Shown: positions 9,479-14,930 of the stretch, in pieces
How positions within the stretch are numbered: the first letter of the stretch is position 1
Layout: each line of letters begins with the position of its first letter
Assembly (NCBI RefSeq): GCF_014805825.1
Contig: NZ_CP061941.1
Coordinates: 992,001-1,056,000, forward strand
Direction: 5' to 3'
Source: Marinomonas algicola
Lineage (GTDB): Bacteria; Pseudomonadota; Gammaproteobacteria; Pseudomonadales; Marinomonadaceae
Length of the DNA stretch: 64,000 bases
Translations under genes and position numbers: made by a program
The notes under the pieces: generated by a model
What the model saw: the letters and a program-made list of their open reading frames with translations, nothing else
The model's database searches: none
What the model was told of the DNA's origin: nothing

Positions 9479-10651
9479 ATGACTAATCAATTAGTTGCAG
9501 CGGAAAATTATTTCACCCTTATTCAAATAAAGAATGTTAACCAGAGTATTTCAGTAGTAGAAAAAACGGCGGATTCAATCAAAATACCGGGCGCGAGTCT
9601 TTTCTTTAAGTATGTTACTTTTGTATTAAACCAAGATGACCCCAGCGAGGCACAACAAATTCTCAACAAACTAGAGAGGATTGAGAGTAAGCTTGATAAC
9701 GCTTTCAGCATCACATTGTCCGCTTTAGATATAAACAATCTACGAGTAAATACAACCAATGCAAAGTCTTCCATGGATGAATTGACTCATATTGTAAAAA
9801 TGGATCAAGATGCGGGTGGGGATTACAGTGCTCGTATTCAAGAAGAAGTGAAAAATTTGCATAAAATAGCAGAAGAGCAAATTCATCTGGGTAAATATGC
9901 ATTAGTTGATTTTGAAAGCGCTCAAAGCACAGGGAATGGAGAGTTACTGTCGTTGATAGGGAAGTATCTTAAAATTTCCAGTCTTGTTGCTGAAACGATT
10001 AGTTGCATGCAGTATTCCTATAATACGATCCTGCAAAGAAACTTAAAAATGGAGGAACTACTTGGAGCAGAGTTCAAAGGGACGGAAGATTACAAAACAG
10101 GTAAAGAAATTGAGGACTACAGTAAAACGATTCTTGATCGTTATAACTCTTTTTTATCAGAAGACATGCCAAGAAATGTCCCTAAGTGGTGTAAGAAAAT
10201 ATTTCTTGGGGAGTCCTTCAATTTAAAGAACCGTTGGAATGGTGATTATCTCCGTATCGCAAATGGCAATATGTATTCTAATCTTGATTGTGGGTCGATT
10301 AACAGCGCCAGATTAAGGCTATCTCTAGATGAAGACGTATCACTTTGGGATATGTATTCATCAGATCCTGATACAAAAGAAGCTAAAGTGTTCAGTTCGG
10401 ATGCCTCTGAAATGTACCGCGGAACGGTTCCATTGCTGATGTGGTGTAAAAATTCAAAACAAGAAAAGGATAAAAAAGATAAATACTCAATTCTTTATGA
10501 TTTTGAAAGCATAATCATAGAATACCCTAGGAAAAATGGTGAGCTGGTTTGTATAAAAAAAATCAGCTACCCGAATAGAAATTCATACCCGCGAGTCGTG
10601 CCATCAAAAATAAAAACAACGGATGAAAAAGCGCAATGGCTAGTTGTTTAA
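9479..10651 (+). CDS. Unknown protein: helical N-terminal half, beta-rich C-terminal half
   Basis: 390 aa with no family I recognise. The ATG has an AGGA ribosome binding site 8 bases upstream. Residues about 1-230 are predicted helical and amphipathic (for example an ILNKLERIESKLD segment and a run of heptad-like Leu/Ile), with a short hydrophobic patch around residues 38-50. Residues about 235-390 look beta-rich, with FNLKNRWNGDYLRIANGNMY, LRLSLDEDVSLWDMY and a final AQWLVV, recalling beta-trefoil-like domains. A helical bundle plus a trefoil-like domain is an architecture found in pore-forming toxins, but this is a shape argument only. There is no signal peptide. It is monocistronic. Confidence 0.55.
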   Translation: MTNQLVAAENYFTLIQIKNVNQSISVVEKTADSIKIPGASLFFKYVTFVLNQDDPSEAQQILNKLERIESKLDNAFSITLSALDINNLRVNTTNAKSSMDELTHIVKMDQDAGGDYSARIQEEVKNLHKIAEEQIHLGKYALVDFESAQSTGNGELLSLIGKYLKISSLVAETISCMQYSYNTILQRNLKMEELLGAEFKGTEDYKTGKEIEDYSKTILDRYNSFLSEDMPRNVPKWCKKIFLGESFNLKNRWNGDYLRIANGNMYSNLDCGSINSARLRLSLDEDVSLWDMYSSDPDTKEAKVFSSDASEMYRGTVPLLMWCKNSKQEKDKKDKYSILYDFESIIIEYPRKNGELVCIKKISYPNRNSYPRVVPSKIKTTDEKAQWLVV

Positions 10652-10667
10652 ATGCTTAATAGAGTTC

Positions 10668-10706
10668 GGGGTCAGATGAAAAATCGCTTGATTTTCATCT
10701 GACCCC
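10668..10706. repeat. Inverted repeat of the GGGGTCAGATGAAAA element
   Basis: GGGGTCAGATGAAAA at 10668-10682 is perfectly complementary to TTTTCATCTGACCCC at 10692-10706, with a 9-base loop. Single copies of the second arm, continuing into CARTAAATT, recur at 12335 and 12543. The arrangement looks like a REP/REPIN-type palindrome; it may also end transcripts of the 390 aa gene. Confidence 0.75.
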
Positions 10707-10742
10707 AGTAAATTATTCTAATGATCATCTAAATTTAAAAAA

Positions 10743-10790
10743 ATCACCGAGTATCACTAAAAATCACTAAACAATCACTGATTTATCATC
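10743..10790. repeat. Five helically phased ATCACY repeats (candidate operator or iterons)
   Basis: ATCACC at 10743, ATCACT at 10753, 10763 and 10774, and a degenerate ATCATC at 10785. The spacing is 10, 10, 11 and 11 bases, one helical turn each, so all copies face the same side of the DNA. They sit about 90 bp upstream of the NPNN small-protein genes. Such phasing is typical of cooperative regulator binding sites; the nearby HTH protein is the obvious candidate ligand. Confidence 0.6.
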
Positions 10791-10877
10791 GTCTCTTTTT
10801 ATAGTCAAATGCTACCATGTGGTTGCTTTGGGTGCAGCCTGAAGCATAATTACATTCTAATCAAAAAGAGATGACCG

Positions 10878-11081
10878 ATGAACTGCGATGACTTAAACGA
10901 TGAAGATATCTTTGGAAGTGCTTGCCACACAGAGCATTTAAACGATCATAAAGCGAACCAAGCTAATAATAACAAAGGAACGAGCGGGACTAATAAAGCA
11001 TACCAAAAGGTGCTGGATAATCGCTCTAAGCAGCTTAATCCTAACAACAACCTTTACAAAGGCAAGAAAGGAGCAAAGTAA
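10878..11081 (+). CDS. Small hydrophilic protein with NPNN motif
   Basis: 67 aa, rich in Asn, Lys and Asp, with no hydrophobic segment. The N-terminus is acidic (MNCDDLNDEDIFG), the middle is Asn/Lys rich, and the C-terminus carries LDNRSKQLNPNNNLYKGKKG. The NPNN motif recurs twice in the protein encoded immediately downstream, so the two are probably related or act together. An AGAG sequence lies before the ATG. It starts a two-gene unit (stop and next ATG are adjacent) placed downstream of phased ATCACY repeats. No function is recognised. Confidence 0.6.
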   Translation: MNCDDLNDEDIFGSACHTEHLNDHKANQANNNKGTSGTNKAYQKVLDNRSKQLNPNNNLYKGKKGAK

Positions 11082-11216
11082 ATGAACACAGAAGATTTAT
11101 CTCAAGACGAACTAGATGTATGGTCTGACATCAACAACCCAAACAATGATGCGGACATGGATACATGGGCCGATGTACACAATCCAAATAACGATGATTA
11201 TTTGGATGATGACTAA
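11082..11216 (+). CDS. 44 aa acidic protein with two NPNN repeats
   Basis: This small gene starts at the ATG directly abutting the upstream stop and has a strong AGGAG site 8 bases before it. The product is very acidic and built from two similar units, DVWSDINNPNNDADM and DTWADVHNPNNDDYL, ending DDD. The two units differ mainly at wobble positions in the DNA, which argues that the protein sequence is under selection and that this is a real gene. It is followed at once by an intrinsic terminator. It was likely co-transcribed with the 67 aa NPNN protein. Function unknown. Confidence 0.6.
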   Translation: MNTEDLSQDELDVWSDINNPNNDADMDTWADVHNPNNDDYLDDD

Positions 11217-11223
11217 GTGATCG

Positions 11224-11250
11224 CCGGCGGCTATAATGCCGCCGGTTTTT
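11224..11250 (+). terminator. Intrinsic terminator after the NPNN pair
   Basis: Eight bp GC-only stem CCGGCGGC (11224-11231) with its complement at 11238-11245, loop TATAAT, then five T. It ends the NPNN unit 18 bases before the HTH gene, so the HTH gene would depend on read-through or on a promoter within this gap. Confidence 0.85.
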
Positions 11251-11268
11251 ATTTTATAAGGATTAGCC

Positions 11269-12012
11269 ATGGCAATGGAAAGTAAGTACAAGCAAACTCA
11301 AAAACTTTTGAGGATAGCTACTGAAGTAGGTGGTTATTCTAATAAAGAGGTTGCTAAAAAAGCAGGTCTAAAAGAAAGCTCTGTCTCACTTGCATCAAGG
11401 TGGCGTAATGGCAAGGCCCTCGCCACGGAACGTCAAATGCAGTACTTCATAAATGAATATGGTGGCCAGCTAAAGCGCAGAAATAGCCATTTATTCTATG
11501 GGTTAACTCTCAGTGAAAACAAGAAAAGCATATGTTTTAAATACACTAAATTGGAAGGTGAAGAACTATTTTCACATAAAATTCCATCGAACCTAAAAGT
11601 AAATTCAGTTCGAAAAATTGGTGAGAGTAATGAAAAAATTAAGGCTATTAAGCTAGTTGTGCTTGAAAAAGAGCAAGGTTTTGCCTTAGTGAAACTGGTT
11701 AGAGCTTGTCTTTTTGAATACAGCATTGAAGAAAATGAACTTATTACTATAAACATAAATCAGGATAAAGAACTCTGGATTCATGGGGATGCAGAAAACA
11801 GTAACTGGTTTGCTGAACAGGTAGTTCAGTGCTCTAGTTTTGATGATCTCGTGGTTGAGTTTAATGATTTTATGCTAAGCTTGAGTACAAAAGGTGGCTT
11901 TCTTAAATTACACGAAATTTTTTTCTCAATTCTTGATACTGAGCCTGTGAGTTTCTCTTTCTATCATAAATGTTTGAAATTAGGCTTGCATAGCAAGCAT
12001 TTGCCATTTTAA
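11269..12012 (+). CDS. Putative HTH DNA-binding protein
   Basis: 247 aa. An AAGGA site precedes the ATG by 6-7 bases. Residues about 20-62 form a plausible helix-turn-helix: YSNKEVAKKAGLKESSVS, then LASRWRNGKALATERQM, close to the layout of Xre/Cro-like domains. The remaining ~180 residues have alternating beta and helical character and match no family I know. The gene lies just behind a strong terminator and in front of the structured-RNA candidate. A role as regulator of the phased ATCACY repeats upstream is inference. The end of the gene contains a GCTTGC-ATA-GCAAGC hairpin at 11984-11998. Confidence 0.55.
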   Translation: MAMESKYKQTQKLLRIATEVGGYSNKEVAKKAGLKESSVSLASRWRNGKALATERQMQYFINEYGGQLKRRNSHLFYGLTLSENKKSICFKYTKLEGEELFSHKIPSNLKVNSVRKIGESNEKIKAIKLVVLEKEQGFALVKLVRACLFEYSIEENELITININQDKELWIHGDAENSNWFAEQVVQCSSFDDLVVEFNDFMLSLSTKGGFLKLHEIFFSILDTEPVSFSFYHKCLKLGLHSKHLPF

Positions 12013-12019
12013 TATCAAG

Positions 12020-12285
12020 GTTCAAACCCAAATAAAGCAGGGTGGCGCTTTGAGCCACTGTATACAACTGGTTGCCAGTTGTTTCTTGAAATGCTATCGG
12101 TTTTGATGCACCACCCTAGCAATCGAGCTGGGGTCGTGTTCAGCATTTTGGTGTCCTTAGTTGCTCGTCACTGACTAGGTAAAAATGCCGAGGCAAGTAG
12201 CCGAAAAAGCACTAAGGTATTACGGGATAGGGTGGGTAGAAGCCGAACCATGTAGTCATTAAGCACTACATCGTTCGGCTTTTTT
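12020..12285 (+). ncRNA. Candidate structured non-coding RNA
   Basis: No protein gene fits here, but the strand can fold extensively. Local hairpins: GGTGGC/GCCACT (12041-12046 with 12054-12059), ACAACTGG/CCAGTTGT (12064-12071 with 12075-12082), TGC-ATC/GAT-GCA (12092-12098 with 12105-12110), GCATTTT/AAAATGC (12143-12149 with 12182-12188) and CCTTAGT-TGCT/AGC-ACTAAGG (12155-12165 with 12208-12217). CCACCCTA at 12111-12118 can pair with TAGGGTGG at 12228-12235 or with AGGGTGG at 12039-12045, giving two exclusive folds. It ends in a strong terminator. It could be a separate RNA or the 3' end of the HTH transcript; no convincing promoter was found. Confidence 0.5.
12240..12285 (+). terminator. 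Intrinsic terminator of the RNA candidate
   Basis: AAGCCGAAC (12240-12248) pairs with GTTCGGCTT (12073 equivalents at 12273-12281), with an inner TGTAGT/ACTACA stem (12251-12256 and 12265-12270) and an 8-base loop, followed by a T run. This is one of the strongest terminators in the window although no coding gene ends nearby; the closest stop codon is 228 bases upstream. Confidence 0.85.
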
Positions 12286-12334
12286 ATTTGATCAACAAAA
12301 CCTAGCCCTTTCCTGCCTCCATATGGTCAACAAT

Positions 12335-12357
12335 TTTTCATCTGACTCCAATAAATT
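12335..12357 (+). repeat. Copy 2 of the TCATCTGACYCC repeat
   Basis: Core TTTTCATCTGACTCC continuing into AATAAATT, one base different in the core from the copies at 10692 and 12543 and in the same orientation. It is the boundary between the structured-RNA segment and a coding remnant. Confidence 0.7.
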
Positions 12358-12362
12358 CAGAA

Positions 12363-12512
12363 AGCGACCCTGTTGTCATCCCATCTAAAGAACTCATCGA
12401 CCTAATCCAAGCTGTCCGCATGTACCAAGCCCAACTCCACACACCAGACTGGGTAAACGACAACATCACCCGCGTCAAAGATTACACCCAACGTAACTTT
12501 GTTGATTTCTAA
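12363..12512 (+). pseudogene. C-terminal remnant of an unidentified gene
   Basis: The frame ending at TAA 12510-12512 is open from just after the upstream repeat and reads as real protein: VVIPSKELIDLIQAVRMYQ, then LHTPDWVNDNITRVKDY and a final RNFVDF. There is no start codon with a ribosome binding site; the only internal ATG would leave about 30 residues. The base composition is richer in C than its surroundings, suggesting a foreign origin. It is enclosed between two copies of the TCATCTGACYCC repeat. I do not recognise the parent family. Confidence 0.4.
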
Positions 12513-12542
12513 AAAGGTGGGGCTTTATTCTATTTAGCGTAA

Positions 12543-12565
12543 TTTTCATCTGACCCCAATAAATT
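12543..12565 (+). repeat. Copy 3 of the TCATCTGACYCC repeat
   Basis: TTTTCATCTGACCCC continuing into AATAAATT, same orientation as copies at 10692 and 12335. The first and third copies enclose the NPNN/HTH/RNA module of about 1.9 kb. Confidence 0.7.
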
Positions 12566-12604
12566 TGAGATCAATAGATTCAGGAAAGGGGAATTATAGG
12601 CATT

Positions 12605-12629
12605 AAAAAAGCCGCCATTTGGCAGCTTT
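12605..12629 (-). terminator. Intrinsic terminator of the SIR2-like operon
   Basis: Read on the minus strand: AAAGCTGCC, loop AAAT, GGCGGCTTT, then further T residues. The stem is 9 bp with one G-T wobble. It lies 12 bases after the stop of the 42 aa ORF, supporting that ORF as the last gene of the unit. Confidence 0.8.
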
Positions 12630-12640
12630 AACGAAATCGA

Positions 12641-12769
12641 TTATTTTGCGGAAAGAGGCGTTTTGGGTTTCAATGTGCCTTCTTTTACTGCTTTGGCGTA
12701 TGCCTCTCCTAAGCGCTTAAGGTTTTTTGCCTTTAATGCAGAAACCTGTTCAATGCGTTTTGATGACAT
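12641..12769 (-). CDS. 42 aa basic protein overlapping the end of the SIR2-like gene
   Basis: This small ORF begins at 12769, 20 bases before the SIR2-like gene ends, and has an excellent ribosome binding site (GAGGAG, about 8 bases before ATG). The product is basic and probably one or two helices: it starts MSSKRIEQVSALKAKNLKRL, continues into GEAYAKAVKEG, and ends KPKTPLSAK. A terminator follows directly. The overlap, strong ribosome binding site and terminator together argue for a genuine, translationally coupled gene. Size, charge and position suit a partner or antidote of the SIR2-like protein, but no family is recognised and this role is inference. Confidence 0.6.
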   Translation of the reverse strand: MSSKRIEQVSALKAKNLKRLGEAYAKAVKEGTLKPKTPLSAK

Positions 12770-13793
12770 AGTATATCTCCTCGTTGAGATTAATTTCTAA
12801 CCAGTGGCCGTACTTTAACGTATTACAATATTGATTAGCAAGCTTATTGTAGAAGCGTACTAAGCGTGAGTGCGCCGCCGATGCGGTATAAAACTCGCCG
12901 CCATATTGATTCTTATGAATATTTATTAATGAGCATAGCGTATGTCCTAAAATATTCAAATTTAGTAAAGATAATGGAGGCCCTACAGGCGCTTTGAATT
13001 GGGTTTCTAAACCACCCTCAATGTTCGGTTCATAGTCAAACTTAACTTCAAATGAGGAGTGAGTCAGTTGATGGCCTATATAGGTTTGTATATCTTCTAA
13101 AAGGTTCATTTCATTATAAAAGTGGATTGATGGTGAAAAATACACAATATAATTAAGACCATTGATGTTTATACTGTAGGTGTCAACCTTGTATGCCCCG
13201 AGGTCTAGCTCTTGATACACTAGTGGGAGTTTAGAGGCCACCTCGATACTTTTTAACGTATCTGACACGTTGCCGATCACCTGATTACAGAACAGATTAC
13301 TAATATGCTCAATGTTGTAGTTGATTACCTGACCGCCAGCTTGAAGCACATTGGCCTCAAGTATTCCAATAGGGTAGCCGTTATCACTTACGCCAAGAAT
13401 GACTAGTATGTCGTCTTTGCACCACACCAAATTATCAAGAACACTGGCTTCTGAAAACCGACTGTTCACCACCGTAACTGGATCATCGACACAGCCATAA
13501 ATATGATTGACTGAACCATTTGCCTTTTCAATGAGTGAATCTACATTAAGAGTGAAATGCTGGAATTCAACATTCACTGCACGGCAGAATTCTTCAAGTT
13601 TTTTGCACTCATTATGGGCATTGTTAGGCGTCGCGCTCTCAAAAATATGTTTATGACTTTGGAGTATTTGTAATGCTTTGTCTTCTGAGGCACTAAAAAA
13701 GTCTTTAAACTCTTCTGACATCGTTCTTTCTTGGTACGTTGGAATTCCAGATCCTGCTGATAGCCCCGCGCCAGACAGTAAAACTAATTTCAT
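12750..13793 (-). CDS. SIR2-like protein with C-terminal unknown domain; catalytic His position is Tyr
   Basis: 347 aa. Residues 1 to about 190 follow the sirtuin Rossmann fold: SGAGLSAGSGIPTY at 7-20 (NAD-binding GAGxS), PNNAHNECKKLEE at 57-68, TLNVDSL at 81-87 (family TQNxD), NHIYG at 96-100, where family members read xLHG, and LGVSDNGYPIG at 133-143 (family GTSxxVxP). The Tyr at 99 replaces the catalytic His and no zinc cysteine set is visible, so ordinary deacetylase activity is unlikely; NAD or ADP-ribose binding is possible. Residues about 200-347 form an additional domain (GGEFYTASAAHSRLVRFYNKL) I cannot name. GAGG precedes the ATG. SIR2 domains occur as NADase effectors in anti-phage systems. 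Confidence 0.7.
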   Translation of the reverse strand: MKLVLLSGAGLSAGSGIPTYQERTMSEEFKDFFSASEDKALQILQSHKHIFESATPNNAHNECKKLEEFCRAVNVEFQHFTLNVDSLIEKANGSVNHIYGCVDDPVTVVNSRFSEASVLDNLVWCKDDILVILGVSDNGYPIGILEANVLQAGGQVINYNIEHISNLFCNQVIGNVSDTLKSIEVASKLPLVYQELDLGAYKVDTYSININGLNYIVYFSPSIHFYNEMNLLEDIQTYIGHQLTHSSFEVKFDYEPNIEGGLETQFKAPVGPPLSLLNLNILGHTLCSLINIHKNQYGGEFYTASAAHSRLVRFYNKLANQYCNTLKYGHWLEINLNEEIYYVIKTH

Positions 13794-13836
13794 GTTGCCT
13801 CAGTAGTAAAATACAGATACAGCCTAGTGCCATATC

Positions 13837-13861
13837 ATCCTTGATTAACGTTATTAAGGAT
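13837..13861. promoter_or_regulatory. Imperfect 25 bp palindrome in the divergent SIR2-like/Abi intergenic region
   Basis: ATCCTT at 13837-13842 mirrors AAGGAT at 13856-13861 around a centre at 13849; 9 of 12 positions pair. It lies 44 bases upstream of the SIR2-like start and in the only spacer between two divergent defence-like units, a natural place for a shared operator. The rest of this 276 bp spacer holds no gene I can support. Confidence 0.35.
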
Positions 13862-14069
13862 TCTAACTCAACAACCCCGCTAAGGTCACTTTTAATACAC
13901 TTGTTCGTTCCGAAAGATCGAAACAGGTCCATCGACAAAGTCACCACCCGAGGCGACAGAAAAGCAGGGTATAGGAGTGTAGTGGTGGCTAGTGAGGTTG
14001 TTTGAGGTAGTATGTATGGCATTAGATGTGCGGATTGCATATTAGTAATTTCTTATAGGAACCTACTTC

Positions 14070-14897
14070 ATGAATAAGAAAATTCCAGCACCAATAATAT
14101 CTGTACTTTCAGATCATTTACCTAATCTGGAGTCTCATCCGAGGATTGATAGCCTTTTTATGCACGCAGATGCTCCAGGAGAGCCGCCGGAGGGCTCTAA
14201 GCCTGTTAAAGTTCAAGATTGGGTAAGACGTATAAATAATGAAGCAGAGCAACCGCTCAAAGTACTAGGTCTTATTATTGAGTGCTATATGGAGCTACCC
14301 GACTTAGAAGAAGTCGCCCAGTTTATGTTTAGATCGGTGAGAACAGACCCAAAAAAAGAGTTCAAAAATAAACTTGAAGCAGTTTTAACAAGGTGCAATT
14401 TAACTTATATCTCTGGTGGGGTAATTTCAGATGGGAGCTCTGCTCCCAGTCGTTCACTTGGTGACTTAATTAAAGGTCGAGACAACCCTGCGATAGATGC
14501 TGAGTTTAATAGAGCATTAGCAAATGTTAACTCTGAACCCAGAGAGGCAGTATCTGCTGCTTGTAATATATTAGAGTCTCTTTTTAAAATTTACATTTCA
14601 GAAGAAAGTCTTAATATGCCCCAAAAGCAAGATTTGCAAAACTTATGGAAAGTAGTTCGACATCACTTAGGTTTTGACCCAAAGTTACTTCAAGATGATG
14701 ATTTGAAGAAAATTCTTACTGGCGTTTTATCTGTTGTAGATGGTATTGGAGCTTTTAGAACTCACGCAAGTTCTGCTCATGGAGAAGGGGCTAAAATCTA
14801 TAATATAAAGCCTCGTCATGCCAGACTCGCAATACACTCTTCTCATACTATCGCTTTATTTGTCTTAGAGACTTGGGATGAACGCAAGAATAAATAA
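14070..14897 (+). CDS. Abortive infection family protein (Abi_C domain)
   Basis: 275 aa, soluble. The last ~115 residues (about 155-270) match the Abi_C domain: EPREAVSAACNILESLFK, a middle DLQNLWKVVRHHLGF helix, ILTGVLSVVDGIGAFRTHASSAHGEG at about 215-240, and the terminal RHARLAIHSSHTIALFVLETW. The RxxxSxAHG block is the conserved core of the domain. The N-terminal ~150 residues are mostly helical and not recognised. Abi_C proteins are linked to phage exclusion, but the mechanism is unknown. AGGA precedes the ATG by 9 bases. Only 33 bp separate it from the nuclease gene downstream, which suggests an operon. Confidence 0.75.
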   Translation: MNKKIPAPIISVLSDHLPNLESHPRIDSLFMHADAPGEPPEGSKPVKVQDWVRRINNEAEQPLKVLGLIIECYMELPDLEEVAQFMFRSVRTDPKKEFKNKLEAVLTRCNLTYISGGVISDGSSAPSRSLGDLIKGRDNPAIDAEFNRALANVNSEPREAVSAACNILESLFKIYISEESLNMPQKQDLQNLWKVVRHHLGFDPKLLQDDDLKKILTGVLSVVDGIGAFRTHASSAHGEGAKIYNIKPRHARLAIHSSHTIALFVLETWDERKNK

Positions 14898-14930
14898 AAT
14901 TGCTTATATTTTAATTTTACAAGGAATCAA

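Noticed and set aside
10743..10790. CRISPR-like array
   Set aside because: Repeats are only 6 bases with 4-5 base spacers; this is a binding-site array, not CRISPR.
11082..12012. Type III toxin-antitoxin locus (RNA repeats, terminator, toxin gene)
   Set aside because: The two repeats are coding, differ mainly at synonymous positions and have a strong ribosome binding site; the downstream protein has an HTH and no ToxN-like features.
12018..12035. tRNA T-arm (GGTTCAAACCC) suggesting a tRNA or att site
   Set aside because: No acceptor, anticodon or D-arm pairing could be built around it.
12020..12285. Integron attC site or retron RNA
   Set aside because: No paired GTTRRRY/RYYYAAC core sites in the expected arrangement and no reverse transcriptase or integrase gene in the window.
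13705..14040. Overlapping open frames on both strands in the SIR2-like/Abi spacer
   Set aside because: No ribosome binding sites, odd composition, and overlap with the well-supported SIR2-like start.
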